This document shows, in pieces, positions 50,450 through 61,149 of a DNA stretch of 64,000 nt. Source of the DNA: Vitellaria paradoxa (lineage: Eukaryota; Streptophyta; Magnoliopsida; Ericales; Sapotaceae); contig CM034237.1 in NCBI GenBank assembly GCA_019916065.1, positions 39,414,485-39,478,484 on the forward strand, written 5' to 3'. The position numbers and the translations under genes are program-made. The notes below the pieces were generated by a model. That model did no database searches. It had not been told where the DNA came from and was given only the letters and a program-made list of their open reading frames with translations. Position 1 is the stretch's first letter, and each line of letters begins with the position of its first letter.

Positions 50450-50950
50450 CTTATGGTATAATCCACTCTATTGATGGTTACAAGTAAACTCTAAACACAT
50501 ATTTATAGCCATCCACCCCTCAATGGATGGTGGAAATTATTCCAAGTTAATGTTGGTGATCCATCATCTAACATTTACAAAGTTTCGAAAATTCTCTACA
50601 TGTATTTCGCTAGAATACTACTTATTCTAAAATCTTACAAGCACACACTTATATAAATATGTACAATATTCTAGAATCCAAAATGCATATCCTAAAAAAC
50701 TCCCTTACATTAATTTTAAGATATTCTAGAGATGTATAAGGTACCTTAGTGGTTTCTACAAAATTCTATACCATATTAAAAATTTATAGAATTCGATCCC
50801 TAGAATATTAAGGATCACTGCACAGTACATCTTCTAGAAAGCTAAAGCACCTGGTGGCTTCTATATAGAAAAGTTTAGAGCCCTTTAAAACATTCCAGAC
50901 TGTTGTGAAACACCCTTAAAAAAAAATCCAACGATTACATGCCATGGAAT
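50450..50950. repeat. duplicated non-coding block with TTC/GAA words, copy b
   Basis: Collinear with 42800-43430 (see shared landmarks there). TTCTAGAA-like words occur at about 50670-50680, 50720-50730 and 50845-50855. Non-coding. Confidence 0.65.
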
Positions 50951-51064
50951 TGTCGAATATGTCTCTTGCTTCTTAACCTTATGTAATTGGAGGCATCCTT
51001 TTATAGTTTTTATTTCTTTTTTTTTTTCCCTTCAATTACATTTTTAAGCAAAAAAAAAAATAAA

Positions 51065-51535
51065 TAATAATGGCTTTCTAGATCTGCCTGTTAAGGTAAG
51101 TTTGTACGAATTGTTTCATAACTTTAGCATTTCAATTTTGAGTGAACCCCTAAACATAAAATGTTTAGACAGGAAACAAAGTTGATGAAGAAAATTAAAG
51201 TCATAAACCATAAATCTTAATACAGTTAAAGAGCAAATATGACAGAGGATACTAACCTGAAACCGGACAAAAAGAAATAGTATTGTTTGAATTGTACTTT
51301 CAATTTTATTATATCTATGTTTTGATAACTTTTATTAAATGGCCCAGGTTTAGTAACTACTCTATTAATTATTCAACTTACAAACTTAAATTGTATAATT
51401 TAAACCCATTAAATAGCTAACATTTATGACTAGTACTTGTCAAAATAGAAGGTATGACTTACGAGGGTGTAAATTTATTTAATATTCTAATTTCCATTCT
51501 AAATTAAAAAACTTGTAATAATTTTATTGAAGGGA
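51065..51535. repeat. duplicated non-coding block, copy 4
   Basis: Near-identical in order to copy 3 (TTGTACGAATTGTTTCATA, GATACTAACCTGAAACC, GAAATAGTATTGTTTGAATT, TTTAAACCCATTAAATAGCT). Lies between GT61-D and GT61-C. Confidence 0.75.
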
Positions 51536-51599
51536 TTTTTTTTTTTCCTTTTTCTTTGGAGCAGGACACAATGTTTGTTATTCCTAAACTCGTTTGGTT

Positions 51600-52578
51600 G
51601 TACTTTTAGAATGTAAAATATCATGTTCATTTCATCACAATCACAATACAATATAAAAATTACTTCTATAATTTACATTTTGTCATGTAAGTCTCTTATG
51701 TTTCGATTATAATAGTCAAATTCCTACCATTTTGGTCAATTAAGAATTTAGTCCTTCTGCTCTGCCTTTTACACACAGCCATTATAGTGGGGTAAAATTG
51801 TAATTTTGCTTCATCTTTTTCAATTAACACAAATGGATCATCTATAACCCAATTGGGCTATGAACCACTACAGCTTATCTAAAATTTAAATATTATTTTC
51901 TTAATTGGTATATATACTCCAGAATTTAGAAGATCAACTAATTTTACCATCTATATATAATTTGACCCGTCACTTATGATTAATAACACAAAAACTAAAG
52001 AACAAAAAAAAAAAAAAATAGTACTCTATAATTTCAATGCTTCTAAAAATTTAAGCATATAAAATATTCTTAATCCAAATATTTTCAAATTTAAATAATT
52101 CAATGTTAAATAATGTTTAAGATTTTGGGAAAAATAAAATAAATAGAGAAATTAAAACACAAAATGTTTATGCAAAATAAAAAAAAATGTCAATTGCTAC
52201 TTCAATTACTGAATATTCATTTTAGTCTAAATTTGGCTCTGCAAACAAAAAAATTCTGAATTCATCACTACTTTCCCACACCTTATAGAAGAAGGTATAA
52301 GAAATGTTTTTCTATCATAATTTTTCTTTCATATAAATGTTGTAAAACGAGCGTGTGTTTTATTTAAACTAACAATAGTACAATGCTACCAAAAAAAAAC
52401 ATTAAAAAAAATGAGAATAACATGATAATTTATAAAACTCATCACTTCGGAAAAAAATAGCCTATTAAAAAGTAGCATTGTCACATTATTTTAATATCCC
52501 TTCTGACAAGAGTCCACAAAAAAATTACAATCAATTTTATTTACTTTTTTAGGTAAAGAATTCTAATTACATAACACT

Positions 52579-52609
<31 letters not shown>

Positions 52610-52663
52610 CATTACTAATTTGTATTCAAAACAGAAAACAATATATTGGAGTGTGCTGATTGA
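51600..52663. other. 3' flank of GT61-D with an arm-like repeat
   Basis: The part at about 51640-51840 (CTCTTATGTTTCGATTATAA, GTCCTTCTGCTCTGCC) resembles one arm of the inverted-repeat element in the GT61-B intron. A (TA)n tract lies at about 52581-52606. No gene. Confidence 0.45.
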
Positions 52664-54578
52664 TTAACCATTATTCTCCATGAACGCATTTGCTTTTTCA
52701 TATGCTTTCTTCAAATACCCTCTGAACCTAACCACATCCAATGTCACACTTTGTTCCTTCAGGTACATATTCATAACTTCAGGCGACCAACCCTTCTTCT
52801 GCAGCGCCGACGGATCCTTCACCACCACGCTATCACTCCCATACTTCTCGGCCAAGCTACTCTCCTCCACCCCAATCCTGTACTCGACATATTCCAACCC
52901 CAACTCCCTCGCTGGCTTCCCAAAGCACGCCTCGGACACCCACCCAAGCCCTATAGGAACCAACTGCACCAAAACCGAACCCGGCCGGAGAAACAACAAG
53001 TGAGTCAGCGCCGCACCGTGAACCCCTACCATTGCATGACTAGAACTTATTAACTCGTAGGCTTCGCGCAGTGGCGTTCCAACCTTCGGCTTGAATTCAA
53101 CGACATCGAAACCCTCCTCCTCCGCGGCCTTCTTTATCGATTGCTGGTTCAGGATTGTCCGCCCGACGGCTCCGGCCCGGCTCAGGAATACGAGCCGGGG
53201 CCCGAATTTCATGGAGATGGAGGAAGGGACGAAGTTCCTAGTACCATAGGTTCTCTCCAGCAATGCATGGAAATGTAGTAAATTTGTTGATTTGGGCATT
53301 AGTTTTGGATCTATGGTCATGAACCCATGTGACATTAGGCCCACCGTGGCAGAAGGAAAACAATGGGTGGCAGTATCGTTATCGAGGTTTATGATCCGGT
53401 GCCTGCTGAAACTCTGAAGCAAATCCGCGTACTTTCGAACCCACCAATCGCGTGAATTGGAGATCACGAGGACCGGGTCCGTATCCGGGTATACCGAACT
53501 GATGGTGATAAAGAGCGGGATGAACCCGTCGTTGAAATCATGGAAGAAGTTCCCGGTATACCCGGCTGCACTGAATACTAAGGCCGGGGCTTTGTGTTGG
53601 ACCGTGCATGGTGGGACCGCTGGGGCTGATGTGAGAGTGATCTCTCTGATACGGGCCATTGTGAAATTCTCTGATTTTCGAGGGTAAGGCCGGAGTTTTT
53701 CCACAATGTCTGCTCGGCCCAAAACGTGAAATGCGGCCCCTTTTGGATTCAGCGTAGTTGGGCCACCGATTGAGCAGATATCGTAGGTACGATGAGATCT
53801 GTCGCAGGTGATTGGCCTTGACAAGGTAGGCTCAGAAGTTGCTGCATGTTAATGGTAGGAGAGAATAAATAAAGAATGATGAAGAATTTTCTTGTTTTAA
53901 TTTAGCCAAAGAGAAATATAATAAAAAGGAAAAGCGCACAAAAAATCAAATCACCGTAAAATCAAATCAAAATTTAGGATATTGACTTGGTTTGATTTAG
54001 ATAGATTCAACTCCTATCATTCTTGGTTCTGTTTTAATTTTCAAAATCAATTAAATTGGTTTGATCGTACCCAAGACGCACATATTGCACAAAAAAATAT
54101 GTATATATATATATTTTCTTACTATACAGAGATTCTTTTTTAACTAGTCTATAAAAACTACATTTACCTAGTAATATTTTAATTTTTCAATTGAAACTCG
54201 TCCATCCCACATCCACTTGAGAATATTAAATTTTTTCTATTTTTCGATTCATAAATGTAAAATTTGAAAGAATCAAAATATTAGCAGAATAGTTGGTGGA
54301 GTTTGACATATACACCAACCCAAATTAAGGTTACTAAAGTTGTTTTAGAGCAATCAACATATGAATATTATATGGTTCAAACCAAATCTCATCAATTATA
54401 ATTTCTTATGTTAACTCTCAAGTAGTTATTGGGCACTTCTAACTTGAAAGCACGCAGTATTTGCTAAGCTTATGGCTGGTTTGTGCAACTAATTCATTAA
54501 TATCAAGGCCTCACATCATTAGATAAAGCTATGGTTTTTAGCAAAAGAATTTACTTATATTTCAAATTTTCTCATTAA

Positions 54579-54622
<44 letters not shown>

Positions 54623-54895
54623 GAGCGAAAAGATTAGTCGATGATATACAAAATCATTATAGAGGTATTATAAATTATCAAAACTCAAACCTAGATATTT
54701 AAAATTTAGATCTCGTGGAAGAGCTAGGGAGAGGAAGTAAAAAACCCATAAGTACGTACCTAGATTGGCCCTGGTTGAATTCACAGCGGCACTTTGCCTA
54801 GACATTGACGAGAGCTCAATCTGAGAAACGAACAATACCATGAAGAAAACAATACAACACGCCTCCATTCTTCTAATTGAATCACATCTCTTCAT
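52664..54895 (-). CDS. GT61 family glycosyltransferase D, 2 exons, 437 aa
   Basis: Exon 1 is 54895-54760 (45 codons plus 1 nt, ending AATCTAG|GTACGT) and exon 2 is 53841-52664 (after ACATGCAG), with a 918-bp phase-1 intron. The N-terminus has a short basic part and a membrane anchor at about 11-26 (EACCIVFFMVLFVSQI). Motifs: TCDRSHRTYDIC (57-68), FHDFNDGFIPLF (145-156), HCFPS (205-209) and GVHGAALTH (318-326; His in place of the Asn of the others). It lacks the extra loop of B and C and has the shortest stem, and reads PKLMPKS where the others have DPTLQR, so it is the most diverged member. The likely role is the same class of Golgi glycan transferase. Upstream of it the array ends. Confidence 0.9.
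54581..54618. repeat. (CT)n microsatellite in GT61-D intron
   Basis: About 19 CT units in the intron, 142 bp from the end of exon 1. Confidence 0.9.
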
Positions 54896-56287
54896 TTTCT
54901 TTTCCACCTTTTCGATTCGTGGGCCTCTACAAATATTATCACCTCATCCAAGCAAGAAGAACTACACAAAAAACCTGCGATTAATCAATCTTCCTTGATT
55001 ATTAAGAATTCTAACATTTGTGCCATCGGATGCTGCAAAATTTTGCACCTGCAAGTTCTTGGTAAGCCTGGGCTGGAGATGATGATCTCCTTCTTGGAGT
55101 CTTCAGTTTTGAAAATGTCAAGAAATGCAGGCCAGAGAAAAGAGAGTATGACTTTGAAACTAGTGACAATCAACTATTTAAGGACCATGCAGATTTTTAT
55201 TCTTTACTATTAAATTTTTTTTGGGGGGGTCAGTTTCTTAGAATTTCTCCATCATCTCAGCCTCTTGGCTTCATTTCATTGGCCTAAACATTATACACTT
55301 ATGTCTCTCTAAGTCTAACTCTGACTTGTATATTGGGCCCTTTAGGCTCAAAAAAAAAAAAAAAACTACAATTTTATATATACGGCCGAAACATGATACT
55401 TAATTTAGTGAATAGTTAGGTATTTAATAAAAATTTGTAAAAGTTGAAAATATTATGAAAAAAATTAAAAAATTGACAAAAAATAATTTTAGTATTTGTT
55501 AGGGAAAAAAAAAGATAATAATTATTTTTTTATTTTTTTATGCGCCAAAGGGGCCATAGTTAGGCTGTCAAGTAATTGGGAACCAAATAAACTAATTAAG
55601 TGTTAAAGAGAATCAATTCATTAGCGGACATGTTTACATTGGTTTGATGAGAAAAATAAATAATTTTAAGTACGATTTTAAATTCAATAGATAAATAAAT
55701 TAAACTCAAGTGAAAATGATACGTGAATTTTTCTATTTTGTAGCAATTTTTTTATAAATGGTGCTAAAAAATAGTAAAAAAAAGATTAAATATAGTGAAA
55801 ATTCATTAATATAAGACAACAAAAACTAAAGATAAATAAATAAAGGATTTTTCTATTTCCAAACCAACCTTAAATATGCTTGTTTATAATTCATAACCAT
55901 ATATACTTTTTTTAGTTTAAGAACACACTCATTTGAAATTTGTGAATATGCTTGCAATTAGATTAGTTACATTTTTTTTTTATAAAATATTATTGATAAT
56001 TTTTCTTGTTAATAAATTAAATTATTTATACTGTGTAATTTACAGCTTGTTTATTAAATTAAAAATGTTATTCTTTCATTAATCAAAAAAACTTATTTAT
56101 TTGTTAAATTTGTTTATTAACATGCTCATGAACAGACTTAATTATGAGCTTATGAGCATGCTTGGTTTAAACTCAAGTTTATTTATAAACCTAACAAATC
56201 AAACTCACTTGAACACACATAATATTTTAAGTTCGTTTGAAATTTGACTTGCGTTGAATATTGTCAATATATAAACATTCTAAAACT
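54896..56287 (-). promoter_or_regulatory. 5' flank of GT61-D and intergenic DNA
   Basis: Non-coding. A TATATAAA word on the minus strand near 55375 is about 480 bp before the start codon and is only a weak TATA candidate. Beyond 55400 the DNA is AT-rich with no feature. Confidence 0.35.
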
Positions 56288-56827
56288 CACTACAAAAAAT
56301 GCTGGATTTCTCGGCCGCCTAAAGCGGTCGAGAAAAGTCACTAAAGCGGTCGAGAAAAACTTTATCGACCGCCTAACGACCGCTTGCTAGCAGTCGTATT
56401 CGCTGGGGTCGAGAAAATGAATATTCGACCGCCTCAAGGCGGTCGAGAAAGGTTTCGTCCGCCCTAAGCGGTCGACAAAAGAACTAGCGTCGACATATTT
56501 CTCGACCGCTATTAGGCGGTCGACTAAAGTATTTTTCTTTAAAAAAAAATAATTTTATTTTAAATTAAGATAACATCTTGTACATTTATATAGCAAAATA
56601 TGTACATTGATTACACATGTACATATACTAATATGTAATTAAAATTATCTAACAAAAATTCTAAATTTTCATAATATATGAAACAAAATACACGTAACAT
56701 TGAAGAGTTTAACTACAAATTGCAGATAAATTTGATATTCAGCTCTGTTTGCGCTCTGATATATTAAACTATAAGCAAAATTGATTATAAGAACTAACGA
56801 GACATATAGGGAGGGAGTCCAATTTAC

Positions 56828-57240
56828 CATAGCTCTTCCTTTCCTAGCAGCTATATGCAATGCTGTGTTGCCCTTAGCATCAACCATGTTTAAAGATGAA
56901 GACGGGTCTTCCCTAATCAGCTCCTCGACGACTTCAAGGCTCTGTCCTTTTGCTGCCATGTGAAGGGCAGTCTGCCCCTTCTTATCAACTATTGCCGCTA
57001 TCACAGGCTCCTTACTGAGAAGAGCCTTCACGACTTCCACATGACCATTTCTTGCTGCAGAGTGCAAGGTCATTTTCCCATTACTTTTAGCTATGGCAAC
57101 CAAGCTGCTGTTGGACTTCAACAAAAAATTTACCACATCAATGTGCCCTTTTGTTGCCGCCATGTGCAAAGCTGTGGTGTTCGATAAATCGACTGTCATG
57201 GAAAGCCCCGAGTGGGCCTTCATTAGTACCTTCACCACTT
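56828..57240 (-). pseudogene. captured ITN1-like ankyrin-repeat exon
   Basis: After the acceptor TATTGCAG this frame reads EVVKVLMKAHSGLS and then ankyrin repeats (NTTALHMAATKGHIDVVNFLL, with GHVEVVKALL and GNTALHIAARKGRAM following), four repeats in about 137 residues, ending at a donor ATG|GTAAAT. The repeat sequence matches plant membrane ankyrin proteins of the ITN1/At5g02620 group (from memory). The C-terminal PGG membrane domain is absent. Frame is open throughout, so capture is recent or the exon is conserved. No function can be claimed for the fragment. Confidence 0.8.
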
Positions 57241-57366
57241 CTGCAATATATCCAAAAAAAAAAAACTTAGATTTTGTACAGCATGCATCTATTCAAGTTT
57301 CTCTCACTAGAATAAAAGTAAATGGAACAGTATTATGAGTAAGGAAGGGAACAATAAGAAAGTATC

Positions 57367-58280
57367 GATGATTGTAATTCCAAGTTTGGCATTGTGATCT
57401 CCTCCGGCCTGAAATAGGTTAACCAAAGTTAATAAAATCAGTTGCTGCAAAACTAAAAATGACTGGCAAAAGGAGGACTGAAGCTCTTCCTTCTTGAGAT
57501 GTAGTAAGTTCCTTTGTTAGTGGAAGATCAGAAGGAGGGCCACAAGAAAAGGAAATACATCAAAGCTTCTGACAGAACTTGAGATCCTATTTTGAAGTGT
57601 GTTTAAGAGAACAAATGAAAACCTCAGAATTTCACAATATTTTCCCACGAAGGGTGTCAACCATTTCTTCCTCTGATGCCTAAATTATAGTAAATATGGT
57701 TAGAATTCTAGCATTGTGATTGCCAACATGGCATTTCTTTTATTGCTCATTTGGCTTGCTTTGAGCTGAGATAAAACAAACAAAAATGACATTTGACGCC
57801 ATCCCAATAAGATATTTAGTAGAAGAGCCGAATCGAATAGGCATTGCTTGGGTGAAGATGTTGATTACAAAAGGGCAAAAAAAAAAAAAAAAAATAACAA
57901 TAAAAACAAAAATAAAAAATTACGATCATTGGTAGTTCAAAGTTCAAACACTGACAGTTGGAAGCAAGTTCTCTGAAAAACAAGATTAATGTGTTAAAGT
58001 AACATTCTGTACTTGCTTGGACTCTGGACCATCTCCCAATAGAAGACTTCCACCCAATAATTGCATGGATAACAATTGCATTTTCCTGAAAAACAAAGAT
58101 ATTGTTGTCATGCTAGGTATTGTTAACCGTACACTTTGTATCATTTAATATAGAAAAAGAAAAAAAAAAAACTACCTTGATTTCAACTTCATCGAGAATA
58201 ATACAACTTATGAGCCTTACACTAGGTCTTATACAAGCATTTGCAGAGACTGAGACATTGGGACCAAAAAATATTAGGTC
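57367..58280 (-). pseudogene. captured GMPPA/KONJAC-like fragment, three exons with introns
   Basis: Three consecutive exon pieces: about 58280-58176 (FGPNVSVSANACIRPSVRL then ISCIILDEVEIK, donor AAG|GTAGTT), 58085-about 58016 (ENAIVIHAII, GWKSSIGRWSRVQ) and 57408-about 57367 (AGGDHNAKLGITII, after TATTTCAG). In this order they read as the left-handed beta-helix end of a GDP-mannose pyrophosphorylase alpha-like protein (KONJAC type). In the plant this protein supports GDP-mannose supply. Introns of about 90 and 600 bp are kept, so capture was from genomic DNA. The nucleotidyltransferase domain is missing, so the piece has no enzyme activity of its own. Confidence 0.8.
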
Positions 58281-58457
58281 TTCCTCATATTAATACATAT
58301 TAATAGGTAGATAACCATGCTCAAAAAAGTTTTGATTTGTTGAGCAACTAATACAGGAAGAACAAGGTAAGTCTCTACAGACTTGCAAGTTCCATAATTT
58401 ACTTTGTAAGCAGGTGCTAAATCTTAAGATATTGTTAAGGATAAGGATATTTTAAAC

Positions 58458-58583
58458 CTGGTCGAGTAAAAGAGCCTTGATTCCAATCTTCTTCTTGCTC
58501 AGGGATGTAATAAACTCATCAATGGTCAAAGGCTCGAACAAAGCATCTGGACCAAGCTCAGAGATTAGGAGAACAGTAGTTGG
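58458..58583 (-). pseudogene. captured formamidopyrimidine-DNA glycosylase (FPG) exon
   Basis: A 42-codon exon with good sites on both sides (TTACAG| and CAG|GTTTAA). It reads LLISELGPDALFEPLTIDEF and SLSKKKIGIKALLLDQ, the segment just before the helix-two-turn-helix of plant FPG/MutM-type DNA repair glycosylases (KKIxIKxLLLDQ is the family hallmark). The N-terminal catalytic proline and the DNA-binding helix are absent, so no enzyme is encoded. Confidence 0.85.
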
Positions 58584-59700
58584 CTGTAATAATAAATGCA
58601 TCACAAAATCAAATGAAGATAACTACTAAAGCAGAAAAGAACATGGGAACTCTATCTAGACGGATAAGCAGCAGATGAGTGCGCATTCACTAAAATCCCT
58701 AACAAGCATTGTGTATATATATTTGAGAGGCAAAGGAACAGAAACAGGGGTCAGGGGTATACGGACACTGTCAGGCACTAAGAAGCCTAAATAGGCAAAC
58801 TGTCATTTGAGAATTAATCAGGTAGCATTTAAAACAAAATAACAATCAATATTGTGTTCGGTCTTCCTAATAAACACGGCAAAATTTTAGCATTAGCATT
58901 GTGGTTCTTAAAACATGGCCATTGACCAAGATAACACAAGTGCAAAAACATTTATTAATTATTTATAACCCATATTATCATCATAAAAGTACCAAAGGGA
59001 TAAGCAATGTAAGAAACCTATACATAATTAGTCCAATGCTCAAATTCAAAATCCATCGAGTGTAAAATAATACAAAGATTCTGAAATAATTCTAGTTACT
59101 CCAAAAACTCCTCCTACTTGCTCCTTTGAGCATTCAAAATAAACTGATACAGGCTCTCTGGATTTGAAACCAACTGCGTTCAAACTTTTAACCAAGTCTC
59201 ACATAGACATGGCACCACAGAATTGCCAATAAAATTCTCCCATATCAACTCATCTGAACAGAATCTAAGTATTTGCTAATGTCTTCAACAGAGTAAAACT
59301 CCTAAATTAGATGCATCGAAAAAAAAATCTATCTCATTTCTCCATGTTGGACAATCCATTAAGGCCTGGGAAATTGACACGACAAAGCTTTTCCGACACA
59401 CCCCATTTGTATGCAAACTTTCATACACAAACCGTACTGTTTAATGTTACCAAATTCCAAGCAAATTGTACAAATTAGTATTCTAGGATCCAAATTAGTA
59501 CACTAAGTTTCGAAATCCAATATCCAAGCTCTAAATTATTCGAATTTGGAATTTTCAGTCCATTTCTCTCCACAAATTCAAGATCCACGCATAGCATAGA
59601 AAAAACCAACCAAATTTCAAACACTTGCTGGCCCTATTATTTAACAATATATTATATCTATATGGCTAATTTGCACCATCTGATTCAAAGCTGAAGTACA

Positions 59701-59735
<35 letters not shown>

Positions 59736-59750
59736 AATAAGAAGACAAAC

Positions 59751-59836
59751 CTTAGCAGCAGTCAGAACAGGCTGTGTGTTAAAACCGGAGATCTGAATTG
59801 CTTCTTGGGCTTTCTTCAAAGCCTCAGGAACCGCAA
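59751..59836 (-). pseudogene. captured fragment resembling chloroplast CAS
   Basis: Reads VPEALKKAQEAIQISGFNTQ then PVLTAAK and ends at a donor (GCTAAG|GTTTGT). KKAQEAxQxSGF...PVxxAAK corresponds to the lumenal part of plant calcium-sensing receptor CAS of thylakoids as I recall it. It starts next to a poly-T tract rather than a clear acceptor, so its 5' side seems truncated. Identity rests on about 28 residues. Confidence 0.6.
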
Positions 59837-59859
59837 AAAAAAAAAAAAAAAAAATCCGG

Positions 59860-59942
59860 CAGTTAGAACAGGATTTCTTCACCTGGTTAAGATTAACCTT
59901 TGCATTTTTTGCATCTAGCAATAGCCCCTTTAAGATTTTCAT
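59860..59942 (-). pseudogene. unidentified short captured fragment
   Basis: Reads MKILKGLLLDAKNAKVNLNQ then VKKSCSNCR before running into the poly-T tract that separates it from the CAS-like piece. I do not recognise it. The high Lys and the CSNC motif suggest a real coding origin, but it is too short for a family call. Confidence 0.35.
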
Positions 59943-60116
59943 GCCCTAATACCAGAACTCCCACCACAAGCATCAACCGGATCAGACAATACATTTGGAA
60001 TCTCCAAATCAAAAACCCACTTCGACAGCCTACATAGAAATTACACTAGGATGATTTGTGTATGAAAGAGAGCGACGGCTGAGAGCTAGATATTTAGAGA
60101 GAGAAAAAATACGAAC

Positions 60117-60380
60117 CTGTGACAAGAAGAAATTGGGGCAAGAAGAGCAGGGGAGAGGGATAGAGAGAGGGAGACCTCACTCGGGTAGCCAGCGTGCACA
60201 TTGAGAGAGAGAGAGACCTGAGTAGCCGACGTGTACAAGGTAGCCGACGACGGTGACGGCAACCGGCGCAAACAAAGAAAAGCAAGAAACAGAGAGAGAC
60301 TGGAGCTATCGCGCGAAGAGAGAGAAATAAAAATAGAGGAAATGAGGGACAGCGAGAAAGAGTTGGGTTTTTGGGGGGAA
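60117..60380 (-). promoter_or_regulatory. leader exon and donor of the Pack-CACTA transcription unit
   Basis: Directly inside the right subterminal array there is a CT-rich, GC-richer stretch on the minus strand ending in TTGTCACAG|GTTCGTA (exon end 60117). The same arrangement (subterminal motifs, CT-rich leader, donor) exists in the CACTA pieces at 13463 and 24276. It probably derives from the 5' end of the parental transposase transcript and could drive the captured exons. Confidence 0.5.
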
Positions 60381-60511
60381 AGATTGGCTTTCGTCGACTG
60401 CCTAGTAGCGGCCGTCCGGTTGATTCAAGCGGTCGTTGAAAATAGTTTTATCGACCACCTCAGCTGCGGTCGAGCGATTCACAGCCTTCCTTACCCGGAT
60501 TTGTAGTAGTG

Positions 60512-61149
60512 ACTCGACTAGACTATTTACAGTACCAGTTAAATTCGAGTTAAGGTGCTATTGGGGTAATTTTTTTTTTTAAATAAAACGAATGCAAATA
60601 CTACAAAACATAATTACATTATAAAATTAAGAAAAATAAAATAAATTATAAAAAAAACAGAAAATTTGTTATGTGTAACTATATATAAAAGTGTTTTAAG
60701 ACATTTCTATGCAGTAGAATAACCTAAAAATTCATTTTATGTTGAAATTATTCTTATATTTCTCCCATCGAAGCTTTCTTCTACTTTCAAATACATTTTG
60801 TTAAGAAAAAAGCTCTGGAGTATCTAAATCAACTCATCATCCCAATTAAATATATGTATACACTTAACCTATTACCCTAATAATTTATTTGATAAAGAAA
60901 AATAATATTTTGTTAAAAAAATTTACAAAGGAAGGGAAAAAAACAAAAAACAAAAAAGGGAATGACAGTCTTGTAATTAAAGCTTCTTTCAAAAAAAAAA
61001 AAATTGATAATAATATGACGAAATGTTATTGAAATTTAATTTCTGGCTCCTATGTGTAATGCATCATACAAGAAGGACTAACTTTCAGGATTTATAGATA
61101 TTAGTTTGTGGATCTTTTTAACAACCTTTTAAGATTTGCCTTATCTTGG
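60512..61149. other. non-coding interval
   Basis: AT-rich; no feature supported. Confidence 0.4.

Larger units (their letters stand above)
56288..60511 (-). mobile_element. Pack-CACTA element, 4224 bp, TSD ACT
   Basis: Ends are CACTACAAAAAATGCTGG at 56288 and, inverted, CACTACTACAAATCCGGG at 60511, flanked by ACT on both sides (56285-56287 and 60512-60514), the 3-bp duplication of CACTA transposons. Subterminal arrays of TCGACCGC / GCGGTCGA words lie at 56313-56525 and 60393-60476. No transposase is present. Instead, exon pieces of at least four host genes lie on the minus strand, in order from the right end: CAS-like, FPG-like, GMPPA/KONJAC-like and ITN1-like ankyrin, behind a CT-rich leader exon with a donor. 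It would need transposase from an autonomous relative to move. Confidence 0.9.
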
